Source: Phenylobacterium sp. (GTDB lineage: Bacteria > Pseudomonadota > Alphaproteobacteria > Caulobacterales > Caulobacteraceae). Taken from it: a DNA stretch of 48,149 bases. The notes under the pieces were generated by a model. It saw only the letters and a list, made by a program, of their open reading frames with translations. It made no database searches and was not told the DNA's origin. Of the stretch, positions 1 to 7,405 are shown piece by piece (position 1 is the stretch's first letter; each line of letters starts with the position of its first letter). A program made the position numbers and the translations under genes. The stretch spans positions 1-48,149 of the forward strand of contig NZ_JAEUMN010000042.1 of assembly GCF_016793225.1 (NCBI RefSeq). The letters are read 5' to 3'.

Positions 1-795
1 TAGCGAGCCGGTCAGCGCGTCGCCGAGGTTCGGCAGCTCGCCCGCCCGCAGGACGAAGCCGTCGGGCTGGCCCAGCAGGCGCGCGACGACGATCGGGGCC
101 TTGCCGCTGGCGAAGAAGTTGCGGTCCAGCTCGCGCCGCGAATCCGCGCGATCCACGAAGGGGTCGAGGCCGGTGGCCACGTTCGGGCTGGCCGTGAACG
201 CATAGCCCACCTCCGGAATGGCGAAGCTGAGGGCGATGGAGTTTTCCGGGGAGGTGAGGCGGAAGGTGAGCCCGTTCAGCTTGAGCGTGGCGTCGACGGA
301 GTCACAGGGACTGACCACGGCCCCCGCCGGCAGGCCGAGACGGTCGTTGAACGCGGGATTCACGCGGCACCGGCTGACCAGGTCGAAGTTCTCGACGTCG
401 AAGGTCGCGTCGGTCAGGGCGCTCACGGATTCCGCGCGGATCGCCAGGCTGTGGCTGCGGCCGGGCGAGCCGGGAATCAGCCGGGCGTTCGGCTCGGACG
501 CCAGCACCTGCTGGATCGTGGGGTCGTTTGGCCCGAGGGTCACGCCGTTGGCCCGCGCGCCGTTGAGGAAGAAGCCTTCCAGCGACCATTGCGTCACCGC
601 CGCGCCGCCGAACACCGTCGGCTGGCCGTTGGACTGTGTGGTGGCGGTGCTGGAGTAGACCTGCGGCATCCCCGGCGCGTACGCGCTGTGCTGGGTCTTC
701 ACGTCCAGGTCGAAGAACTGCGCATGAGCCGCTCCGCCTGCGGTGAGGCCGCATGCGGCGACGCAGGCGCCAAGCGCCCGCTTACTGAGATCCAT
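1..795 (-). CDS. Exported protein of unknown function (3' end cut off by window edge)
   Basis: An open frame of 265 codons runs from an ATG at 795 down to base 1 without a stop, so the C-terminus lies outside the window. The N-terminus (MDLSKRALGACVAACG...GGAAHA, then QFFDLDV) reads as a Sec signal peptide with an Ala-x-Ala cleavage site near residue 25. The mature part is Ser/Thr/Asn-rich with short beta-strand-like stretches (residues about 30-230) and has one Cys pair roughly 20 residues apart in the middle (SRCRVNP ... SPCDS). I recognise no domain; the composition fits a secreted or surface beta-sandwich protein. It is divergent from the caspase-like gene across a comparatively AT-rich 249-bp spacer. 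The frame and signal peptide are seen in the sequence; function is unknown. Confidence 0.75.
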   Translation of the reverse strand, partial: MDLSKRALGACVAACGLTAGGAAHAQFFDLDVKTQHSAYAPGMPQVYSSTATTQSNGQPTVFGGAAVTQWSLEGFFLNGARANGVTLGPNDPTIQQVLASEPNARLIPGSPGRSHSLAIRAESVSALTDATFDVENFDLVSRCRVNPAFNDRLGLPAGAVVSPCDSVDATLKLNGLTFRLTSPENSIALSFAIPEVGYAFTASPNVATGLDPFVDRADSRRELDRNFFASGKAPIVVARLLGQPDGFVLRAGELPNLGDALTGSL

Positions 796-1044
796 GAGAG
801 TGCCCCCAAAGCAAGAGGGGCGACGCGCTATACTGACAGAAGCGCTATTGAAATAGCCGTTTGTAGGGTCTTCTGCAAAAGAGCGACCTTCGTGAAGTTC
901 ACATATCGGAGTTATGATTGTATTCGTGAATCAGAAGTTAACGATGATTGCGGTCAGAAAGGGTTGACGTTGCGACAGGGTTGTTTGTTGCTTGTCACGT
1001 GAAGTAGAGCGGCCGATCGGGGGCTGCGGGAACTTGGGGGATCG
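796..1044. promoter_or_regulatory. AT-rich divergent intergenic region
   Basis: This spacer between two divergent exported-protein genes is clearly less GC-rich than its surroundings, especially around 845-1010, as expected for back-to-back promoters. A TTGACG hexamer lies at about 963-968 on the plus strand, but I cannot match a convincing -10 at the right distance. No ORF or RNA gene is evident. Confidence 0.35.
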
Positions 1045-2658
1045 ATGTTCTGCGAAGCGGTGTGGCGCGCCCTGGCGTCGCTCGTGATGGTGCTTGCCGT
1101 GGGGTGCGGCGCTGCGGGCGCCGCCCAGGCCGCAGCGCCGCCCCGGCTGGCCCTTGTCGTGGCCAACAGCGGCTACAGGACCCTGCCGGCCCTGCCCAAC
1201 GCGGCCAGGGACGGCGACGCCATCGCCGCCGCGCTCACGACGGCCAAGTTCGTCGACGCCTCCGGGGCCGGCGCGGTGCGGCCGCGCCGCGACCTGACGG
1301 ACGCCCAGCTTCGCCAGGAGCTCGCCGACTTCGCGGCGGCGCTGGCGCGCGCGGGCGACGAGGCCTTCGGGGTGGTCTACTTCTCCGGCCACGGCGTGAC
1401 CCTCGGCAGCGGCGGGAACGGCGCGCTGCTCCCCATCGACCAGGGGGCCGAGGTCCAGCCCGGCCTCGTCACCCGCACCGCCATCACCGACCAGCTCCTC
1501 GGCGCGGGCGCGCGCACGGTGGTGGTGATCCTGGACATGTGCCGCAGCCCGCTCGCCGCGCCGCCCGCCGAGGCCGAGGCGTCCAAGGGCCTGCGCATCG
1601 ACGTCGCCACGGCGGCCGCGCCGACGGGCTCCAAGGGCCTGACGCGCTACGCCCCCGCGCAGCGGCGGCCGGATCAGGGCTACCTCGTGGCCTATTCCAC
1701 CAGCCCGGATCAGCTCGCCTTCGACTCCGGCGTGTTCAGCCGCATCCTGGCCGAGGAGATCCGCCGCCCGTCGCAGAACGTCGCCGACGTCTTCAAGCGG
1801 GTCTCGGACCGCGTGGCGCTCGGGTCGGGGGCGAAGGCCTGGCAGAAGCCGACGTTCGACTACGGTCTGCAGGGCGATCCGCCGTGCTTCGTCAGCTGCA
1901 GCCCGCAGGCCGATGGCCAGCGCTTCTACGACTGCGCCAACTGTCCCTGGATGCGCGTGGTGCCGGCGGGCGACGGTCTCCTGGGCTCGCCGGCCAGCGA
2001 GGAGGCCCGGGGCCGCGACGAGCCCCTGGTCCGTTCCGTGCGGGTCGCGAAGCCGTTCGCGCTGGCGGTCTTCGAGTTGACCCTGAGCGAGTGGGCGGCC
2101 TGCGAGCTGGACGGCGCGTGCCGCAAGCGGCCGAACTGGTCGAAGGACAATCCCAATCCGCTGATCCCGGCGACCCACATCTCGTACGAGGACGCCCAGG
2201 CCTACGTCGCCTGGCTATCGGCCCGGTCGGGCCGCGCGTACCGGCTGCCGACGGAGGAGGAGTGGGAATACGCCGCCCGCGCCGGCGCCTCGTCGGCCTT
2301 CACCTTCGGCGACGACATCACGCCCAGCCAGGCCAACTACGATCACTCCGCCCGCTATCGCGGCTCTCCCGTGCTGCCCTACCGCGGCTACCCGGAGGCG
2401 GTGACCGGCTATCCGGCGAACGGCTTCGGCCTGGCCCAGATGGAGGGCAACGTGTGGGAGTGGACCTCGGCCTGTGTCGCGCCCGAGACGGCGGCCCGCT
2501 GCAAGGCGCGCGTGCTGCGCGGCGGCTCCTTCGAAAGCGCCCCGGCCGAACTGCGCCTCGCGAACCGCTTCCCCGTGCCGGACGACAAGGTGCGCGCCGA
2601 CGTGGGCCTGCGCGTCGCCCGAGACCTCGACCCGGACGAGGGCCGCGCCTTGCCTTGA
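1045..2658 (+). CDS. Exported caspase-like (C14) protease fused to a SUMF1/FGE-type domain
   Basis: The 537-residue protein starts with a signal peptide (hydrophobic stretch to about residue 28; a Cys at about residue 18 also allows lipoprotein processing). Residues about 32-280 are a caspase fold: LALVVANSGY beta-1 strand, catalytic His116 in FSGHGV and catalytic Cys166 in LDMCRSP. Residues about 305-530 are a formylglycine-generating-enzyme/SUMF1-type domain, with RLPTEEEWEYAAR, GNVWEW and LRGGSF hallmarks. The GGSF segment lacks the paired Cys of true sulfatase-activating FGE, so this half is probably a binding or scaffold module (inference). Caspase/SUMF1 fusions are known in bacteria, with mostly untested roles. 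The ATG at 1045 follows a G-rich Shine-Dalgarno and is the start that gives the signal peptide. Confidence 0.88.
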   Translation: MFCEAVWRALASLVMVLAVGCGAAGAAQAAAPPRLALVVANSGYRTLPALPNAARDGDAIAAALTTAKFVDASGAGAVRPRRDLTDAQLRQELADFAAALARAGDEAFGVVYFSGHGVTLGSGGNGALLPIDQGAEVQPGLVTRTAITDQLLGAGARTVVVILDMCRSPLAAPPAEAEASKGLRIDVATAAAPTGSKGLTRYAPAQRRPDQGYLVAYSTSPDQLAFDSGVFSRILAEEIRRPSQNVADVFKRVSDRVALGSGAKAWQKPTFDYGLQGDPPCFVSCSPQADGQRFYDCANCPWMRVVPAGDGLLGSPASEEARGRDEPLVRSVRVAKPFALAVFELTLSEWAACELDGACRKRPNWSKDNPNPLIPATHISYEDAQAYVAWLSARSGRAYRLPTEEEWEYAARAGASSAFTFGDDITPSQANYDHSARYRGSPVLPYRGYPEAVTGYPANGFGLAQMEGNVWEWTSACVAPETAARCKARVLRGGSFESAPAELRLANRFPVPDDKVRADVGLRVARDLDPDEGRALP

Positions 2659-2702
2659 CGACGCAGCGCCCGGCGAAAGAAACGCCACGGCCGCGCTTGC
2701 GT

Positions 2703-2717
2703 GAACAAAACTGGAAC
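2703..2717 (+). promoter_or_regulatory. LexA (SOS) box upstream of the radical SAM-udgX operon
   Basis: The sequence is GAAC-AAAACTG-GAAC, an exact GAAC-N7-GAAC direct repeat. This is the reverse complement of GTTC-N7-GTTC, the established LexA site of Alphaproteobacteria. It ends 14 bases before the ATG of the radical SAM gene, a position suited to blocking transcription. It predicts damage-inducible expression of both genes downstream. Confidence 0.75.
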
Positions 2718-2731
2718 ATTACGCTCCGGGC

Positions 2732-3955
2732 ATGGTCGCCCTGACGCTCAAGCGCAAGCTTGCCATCCTGTCCGACGCCGCGAAGTACGACGCCTCCTGC
2801 GCCTCGTCGGGAAGCCGCAAGCGGGACTCCATGGGCGGGAAGGGCGTGGGCTCCACCGATGGCGGGATGGGGATCTGCCACGCCTATGCGCCGGACGGGC
2901 GCTGCATCAGCCTGCTGAAGATCCTGCTGACCAACTTCTGCGTCTACGACTGCGCCTACTGCGTGAACCGGGTCAGCTCGAACACGCCGCGCGCGCGGTT
3001 CTCGGTGGACGAGGTCGTCGACCTCACGCTGGGCTTCTACAAGCGCAACTACATCGAGGGCCTGTTCCTCTCGTCGGGCATCATCCGCAACGCCGACTAC
3101 ACCATGGAGGAGATCGTCCGCGTGGCGCGCACGCTGCGCGAGGTCCATGACTTCCGCGGCTACATCCACCTCAAGGTGATCCCCGAGGCGTCGCCGGCGC
3201 TCGTGAACGAGGCGGGCCTCTACGCCGATCGCGTCTCCATCAACATCGAGCTGCCCAAGGACGAGAGCCTGGCGAGCCTCGCGCCCGAGAAGGACGTGGT
3301 CGGCATCAAGAAGGCCATGGGCGCTGTGCGGGTTTCGGAGAGCGCGTCGAAGGAGAAGGGGCGGCGGACGCGCGCGCCCAGGTTCGCCCCGGCCGGACAG
3401 TCCACCCAGATGATCGTGGGCGCCGACGCGGCCGCGGATGGGGCGATCCTGAAACGGGCCGAGGGGCTGTACGGCGCCTATGGCCTGCGCCGCGTCTACT
3501 ATTCCGCCTTCTCGCCCATTCCGGACGCCACCTCGCGGCTGCCCCTGCAGCGGCCGCCGCTGATCCGCGAGCACCGGCTCTACCAGGCCGACTGGCTGAT
3601 GCGCTTCTACGGCTTCTCCCGGTCGGAGATCGCGGGCGAGGACGAAGACCTGGACTTGGCGATCGACCCCAAGCTGGCGTGGGCGCTCAAGCACCGCGGC
3701 GACTTCCCCGTGGATGTGAACACCGCCGACCGCCAACGCCTGCTGCGCGTGCCGGGGCTGGGCGTGAAGGCGGTGGGGCGCATCCTCGAGGTGCGCCGCT
3801 ACAAGAGGCTGGAGCTTGCCGATATCGGCCGACTCTCGCGCAGCCTCGCCAAGCTGAAGCCCTTCCTGGTCGCCGCCGACTGGTCGCCCGGCGCCCTGAC
3901 CGACCGCGCGGACCTGCGCGCCCGTGTCGAGCCCAAGCAGCTCGAGCTGTTCTGA
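2732..3955 (+). CDS. Putative DNA modification/repair radical SAM protein (UDG-linked family)
   Basis: The 407-residue protein has the radical SAM cluster motif C70-VYD-C74-AY-C77, binding a [4Fe-4S] cluster that cleaves S-adenosylmethionine. Near the C-terminus (about residues 325-385) is a helix-hairpin-helix-like segment (VDVNTADRQRLLRVPGLG), a DNA-binding element. The opening (KLAILSDAAKYDASCASSG) and whole layout match the family that is genetically linked to a uracil-DNA-glycosylase-like partner (the rSAM_link_UDG group, TIGR03916 as I remember it). That partner follows here, overlapping by one base (TGATG). The chemistry of the family is not established. A perfect LexA box just upstream predicts SOS control. 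Confidence 0.9.
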   Translation: MVALTLKRKLAILSDAAKYDASCASSGSRKRDSMGGKGVGSTDGGMGICHAYAPDGRCISLLKILLTNFCVYDCAYCVNRVSSNTPRARFSVDEVVDLTLGFYKRNYIEGLFLSSGIIRNADYTMEEIVRVARTLREVHDFRGYIHLKVIPEASPALVNEAGLYADRVSINIELPKDESLASLAPEKDVVGIKKAMGAVRVSESASKEKGRRTRAPRFAPAGQSTQMIVGADAAADGAILKRAEGLYGAYGLRRVYYSAFSPIPDATSRLPLQRPPLIREHRLYQADWLMRFYGFSRSEIAGEDEDLDLAIDPKLAWALKHRGDFPVDVNTADRQRLLRVPGLGVKAVGRILEVRRYKRLELADIGRLSRSLAKLKPFLVAADWSPGALTDRADLRARVEPKQLELF

Positions 3956-5424
3956 TGCCGGTGGTGCGGCTGGCCCACGAGACCGATTTCGACGGCTGGC
4001 GCGCGGCGGCCCGCGACCTGCGCGCCCAGGGCGTCCCGCCGTCCCAGGCGATCTGGACCGTCGACGGGGCGGCGGATCTGTTCGCGTCCCCGACGTCCGC
4101 CGGCGGCGTCGCCGTCTGCGAGGGAAGCGCATCGGCGACCCCGGCTGCGGCGCCGCCGGCCTTCACTGTCCCCAAGCCCTTCGTCGACCTGGCGCGGCAG
4201 GTGATCCAGCACCGGTCGGACGAGCGGTTCGACCTGCTCTACCGCCTGCTCTGGCGGTTGAAGGACGAGCCCGACCTCCTGCACATCCTGTCGGACCCCG
4301 AGGTGGCGCGGGCCAACGGATACGCGCGGGAAGTGAGCCGCGCGGCGCACAAGATGAAGGCCTTCGTCCGCTTCCGGCTGGTGCACGACGAGGAGGGGGA
4401 AGCCTATGTCGCCTGGTTCGAGCCGGCCCACCGGGTGACGGAATCGACCGCGCCGTTCTTCGTGAAGCGCTTCGCCAACATGCGCTTTTCGATCCTGACT
4501 CCGGACGTGTGCGTGCACTGGGACCTGAAGCAGCTGGCCGCCACGCCCGGCGCGGACCCCGCCGATGCGCCGCGCGAGGACGCGCTCGAGGACTACTGGA
4601 AGACCTACTACGCCTCGATCTTCAATCCGGCGCGCCTGAAGGTGGCCGCGATGCAGAAGGAGATGCCCAAGCGCTACTGGCGGAACCTGCCCGAGGCCGC
4701 CCTCATTCCCGAACTCATCGCCCAGGCCGAGTCCCGCACGAGCGACATGGTCCGTTCCGCGCCCACCGAACCCAGTCGCCGCGTGGTGAAGGCTGCGGTC
4801 CGCGCCAGCCGCGACGCCCCGTACGACGGTCAGGCGCCCGTCACGCTGGACGAGATCGCCGCCGGGGTGGACCACTGCCGCCGCTGCGACCTGTGGAAGG
4901 ACGCGACCCAGGGCGTGCCGGGGGAGGGGCCCGGACGGGCCAGGCTGCTGTTCGTGGGCGAGCAGCCCGGCGACCAGGAGGATCTCGCCGGCCATCCGTT
5001 CGTGGGGCCTGCGGGCCAGATGTTCGACCGCGCGCTCGCCGCCGCCGGCGTCCCGCGCACCGAGACCTACGTCACCAACGCCGTGAAGCACTTCAAGCAC
5101 GAGCTGACCGGCAAGCGGCGTCTGCACAAGACCCCCAACCCCGGCGAGGTGACCGCCTGCCGCTGGTGGCTGGACGCCGAACGGCGGATCGTCCGCCCGC
5201 GGGTCGTGGTCTGCCTGGGCGCCACCGCCGTGCTCTCGGTGTTCGGCAAGGCCATGCCCATCGGCAAGGCGCGCCAGCAGGCGCTGCAGCTGCCCGACCA
5301 GGCGCAGGGGGTGGTCACCTACCACCCGTCCTTCCTGCTGCGCGTGCCGGACGCGAAGGCCAAGCAGGAGGCGTTCGACGCGTTCGTGGAGGACCTGAAG
5401 TTCGCCTGGGCGCTGGCGGCCTAG
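3955..5424 (+). CDS. udgX: UdgX-family uracil-DNA-binding protein fused to an N-terminal DUF4130 domain
   Basis: 489 residues. The N-terminal half (to about 275) is the DUF4130 'probable DNA metabolism' domain. The C-terminal part (about 290-489) is a family-4-like uracil-DNA glycosylase. It shows motif A GEQPGDQEDLAGHPF from residue 335, motif B YHPSFLL at 456-462, and four Cys suited to a 4Fe-4S cluster (CRRC, then TAC and VVC). The insert K387-R-R-L-H391 is the UdgX signature loop; in characterised mycobacterial UdgX the His of KRRIH becomes covalently bound to the uracil-derived abasic sugar, giving a suicide DNA-uracil capture. The start at 3955 overlaps the stop of the radical SAM gene, implying translational coupling. 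The open frame extends upstream to 3679 but that part is antisense-free shadow of the previous gene. Confidence 0.9.
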   Translation: MPVVRLAHETDFDGWRAAARDLRAQGVPPSQAIWTVDGAADLFASPTSAGGVAVCEGSASATPAAAPPAFTVPKPFVDLARQVIQHRSDERFDLLYRLLWRLKDEPDLLHILSDPEVARANGYAREVSRAAHKMKAFVRFRLVHDEEGEAYVAWFEPAHRVTESTAPFFVKRFANMRFSILTPDVCVHWDLKQLAATPGADPADAPREDALEDYWKTYYASIFNPARLKVAAMQKEMPKRYWRNLPEAALIPELIAQAESRTSDMVRSAPTEPSRRVVKAAVRASRDAPYDGQAPVTLDEIAAGVDHCRRCDLWKDATQGVPGEGPGRARLLFVGEQPGDQEDLAGHPFVGPAGQMFDRALAAAGVPRTETYVTNAVKHFKHELTGKRRLHKTPNPGEVTACRWWLDAERRIVRPRVVVCLGATAVLSVFGKAMPIGKARQQALQLPDQAQGVVTYHPSFLLRVPDAKAKQEAFDAFVEDLKFAWALAA

Positions 5425-5474
5425 AGCCTCACCCGTTCAGACGGAACCGTCTGAACGGGAAAATGAGGCTCTAG
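5421..5474. repeat. Nested palindrome 1 (udgX 3' end; possible bidirectional terminator)
   Basis: Perfect nested inverted repeat: outer arms CTAGAGCCTCA (5421-5431) and TGAGGCTCTAG (5464-5474), inner arms CCCGTTCAGACGG (5432-5444) and CCGTCTGAACGGG (5447-5459). The CTAG of the left arm contains the udgX stop. It lies between convergent genes and could end transcription from both sides. From memory this type of palindrome is dispersed in alphaproteobacterial genomes. Confidence 0.85.
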
Positions 5475-5485
5475 ATCAATAACTT

Positions 5486-5533
5486 GAGCGCGTTCGGATC
5501 CGAAAACCGGTTCCCACTTTTCGGAACGCGCTC
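5486..5533. repeat. Nested palindrome 2 (widespread alphaproteobacterial intergenic palindrome)
   Basis: Outer arms GAGCGCGTTC (5486-5495) and GAACGCGCTC (5524-5533), with inner CCGAAAA / TTTTCGG arms around a CCGGTTCCCA core. I recognise the core as an intergenic palindrome frequent in Caulobacterales and Rhizobiales (memory, not searched). Its right end overlaps the first base of the MFS gene's stop codon, so element and gene ends are fused. Confidence 0.8.
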
Positions 5534-6702
5534 TAGAGCGGACCGGGACGCCGGAGGCGAAGCAGCCCCCACGCCGCGAAGCCCGCGCCCACCAGGGCCA
5601 GCAGGGCTCCATAGGCGGCGAAGGCCCATTGGTACGTCGACCGCTGCGCCAGCAGGCCGAAGCTCAGCATCAGCACGCTGGTGGAGGCCTGCATCGTCAG
5701 GCCCTTCACCGACGCCACGGTCGCCCGCGTCTCGGGGCGCAGGGCGTGCTGGAAGCGCGCGTCGGCGTTGGTGTCCACGATCCAGTAGAGGCCGACGAAG
5801 GCCATGAGGAAGCCGACCGACCATGCGCGGTAGCTCGCGGCGGCGGCGACGATCGCGAGGCCTGCCAGCATGAGCAGCCCATGCAGCACCCGTGGCGGCA
5901 GGTCGCGCAGCCTGTGCGCCAGGGCCGCGGCCACGGCGCCGACGGCCGAGATCGCCGCCACGAACAGGCCGATCGCCGGCTTGGGCAGGCCCACCTCGTG
6001 GCCGAACAGCGGCCAGTAGTCGGCGAGCGCCGAGACGACGGACTGCATGGCGGCGATGAAGACGAGCAGGCCGAGGACGCCGGGGAGCCTCGCCGCCTCG
6101 CCGGCGCCGCGCCGCAGGTGCGCCAGGTAGCCGCCCCGCCGGACGGCGGTGAGGCGCGGCGCGGGCGGCAGGGCCAGCGCCGCCGCGGCCGCGCCCAGCC
6201 CGGTGGCGATGCTGGCCCAGATGAGGGCGTCGTAGCCCAGCGACGCCGCCGCGCCCGCGCCGAGCGCCCCGGCCACCACGCCGGCGAACCTCGCGGCCTG
6301 GGTGCGCCCGAAGACGCGGATGTATTCGGCCTCCTGGCCGCGGGCCTTCAGGTCGTCGAAGACCGCCGCCTCGAAGGCGCCGGAGAGGGTGGCGCTCTTC
6401 ATGCCCCAGAGCATGAGGCCCACGAGGAATCCCCAGAAGTTCGGGAAGGCCAGCCAGACCAGGAAGCCTGCGCAGCGCACCACCTGGGCGATCGACATCA
6501 GCCAGCGCCGGGAGAAGCGGTCGGCCAGGACGCCGAAGGGCACCTCCAGCACCAGGCAGACCAGCGACCATGCGGCGAGCACCAGGCCGATCTGCGCCGC
6601 CGACAGGCCGCGCTCGGCGAACATCACCGTGTAGAACGGGTAGATCAGGACGAAGGCGTCGAGGAACCTCAGCGCGCAGGCGCCGAGGAGAAGCCGGCGC
6701 AC
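5533..6702 (-). CDS. MFS transporter (probable drug/metabolite efflux)
   Basis: 389 residues, strongly hydrophobic, about 11-12 membrane segments, with an MFS motif-A-like loop after the second helix (GVLADRFSRRW, residues about 58-68). It starts with GTG at 6702, immediately after the stop of the tetR-like gene (no intervening base), so the pair should be cotranscribed and translationally coupled. A TetR gene directly upstream suggests regulated export of a small molecule; substrate unknown. The last codons run into a dispersed palindrome. Confidence 0.85.
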   Translation of the reverse strand: MRRLLLGACALRFLDAFVLIYPFYTVMFAERGLSAAQIGLVLAAWSLVCLVLEVPFGVLADRFSRRWLMSIAQVVRCAGFLVWLAFPNFWGFLVGLMLWGMKSATLSGAFEAAVFDDLKARGQEAEYIRVFGRTQAARFAGVVAGALGAGAAASLGYDALIWASIATGLGAAAAALALPPAPRLTAVRRGGYLAHLRRGAGEAARLPGVLGLLVFIAAMQSVVSALADYWPLFGHEVGLPKPAIGLFVAAISAVGAVAAALAHRLRDLPPRVLHGLLMLAGLAIVAAAASYRAWSVGFLMAFVGLYWIVDTNADARFQHALRPETRATVASVKGLTMQASTSVLMLSFGLLAQRSTYQWAFAAYGALLALVGAGFAAWGLLRLRRPGPL

Positions 6703-7362
6703 CTAGGCCAGGAAGCCGGCTTCGGCGAAGTCCAGCATCCGTCGCAGCAGCGCCTCGACGTCGCCCTCGCGAGTCAGGCCGCCGGACAGGTGGTGCAGCC
6801 GGTCGAACTCGGCGAAGCGGTTGTTGTGGACCATGCCCAGCACGAAGTGCAGCCGCCAGTAGACGTCTTCCTTGGGCAGGTCGGGCCGCGCCGCCATCAG
6901 CGCGCCGGCGAACCGCTCGAGGTGGGAGACGTCGGTCTTCAGGACCTCGCGCATCTCGGCCGTGCCTTCGGACCGGGCGCGGATGATGAACTGCATCGAG
7001 ATGCGGCGGTCGTTGTCGGGCGCCGCCCAGCGCATGGGCGGGGCGAAGTAGCACTCCAGGATGTCGCGGACGGGCGGCTTGCCGCCGTGGCGGCTGGTGG
7101 CCTCGTGCAGCATCCGGGCCCGCTCGCGGTTGAGCTCGCTGGTGCGCCGCCGGAAGATCTCGAACAGCAGCGCGTCCTTGGACCCGAAGTGGTAGTTCAC
7201 GCTGGCCAGGTTGACGCCCGCCTCGGCGGTGATGTCGCGCACCGAGACGTTCTGGAAGCCGTGCAGCGCGAAGAGGCGCTCGGCGGCGTTGAACACCGCC
7301 TGCTTGGTCGCGGCCTGGGCCTCCTCGGTCTCGGCGGCGTCCTGAAGAAGGGGATCGGTCAT
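6703..7362 (-). CDS. TetR/AcrR-family transcriptional regulator
   Basis: 219 residues. An N-terminal TetR helix-turn-helix spans about residues 20-70 (AVFNAAERLFALHGFQNVSV, then AGVNLASVNYHFGSKDALLFEIF), followed by an all-helical ligand/dimerisation half. It lies directly upstream of the MFS gene and 43 nt downstream of the VWA gene. A perfect 24-bp palindrome sits just upstream of its start, a likely autoregulatory operator, so the protein probably represses itself and the transporter. The inducer is unknown. Confidence 0.9.
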   Translation of the reverse strand: MTDPLLQDAAETEEAQAATKQAVFNAAERLFALHGFQNVSVRDITAEAGVNLASVNYHFGSKDALLFEIFRRRTSELNRERARMLHEATSRHGGKPPVRDILECYFAPPMRWAAPDNDRRISMQFIIRARSEGTAEMREVLKTDVSHLERFAGALMAARPDLPKEDVYWRLHFVLGMVHNNRFAEFDRLHHLSGGLTREGDVEALLRRMLDFAEAGFLA

Positions 7363-7380
7363 GCGAATCCCTCGTGCATC

Positions 7381-7404
7381 CGCCAGCTTAGGCCGAAGCT
7401 GGCG
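7381..7404. promoter_or_regulatory. Perfect palindrome upstream of tetR (candidate operator)
   Basis: CGCCAGCTT (7381-7389), AGGCCG spacer, AAGCTGGCG (7396-7404), about 19 bases before the tetR ATG and just after the VWA stop. The dyad size suits a TetR dimer. A hairpin terminator for the VWA gene is the alternative, but there is no T-run on the transcribed strand. Confidence 0.5.
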
Positions 7405-7405
7405 C

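Noticed and set aside
931-2178. Long minus-strand open frame opposite the caspase-SUMF1 gene
   Set aside because: Arg/Gly/Ala-rich shadow frame typical of antisense to GC-rich genes; the plus-strand protein has clear domains.
3799-5325. 508-codon minus-strand frame opposite udgX
   Set aside because: Low-complexity composition and no recognisable fold; udgX motifs lie on the plus strand.
5444-5456. Possible second LexA box in the palindrome (GAAC...GAAC)
   Set aside because: The spacing is N5, not N7, and it is part of a nested palindrome at a gene end.
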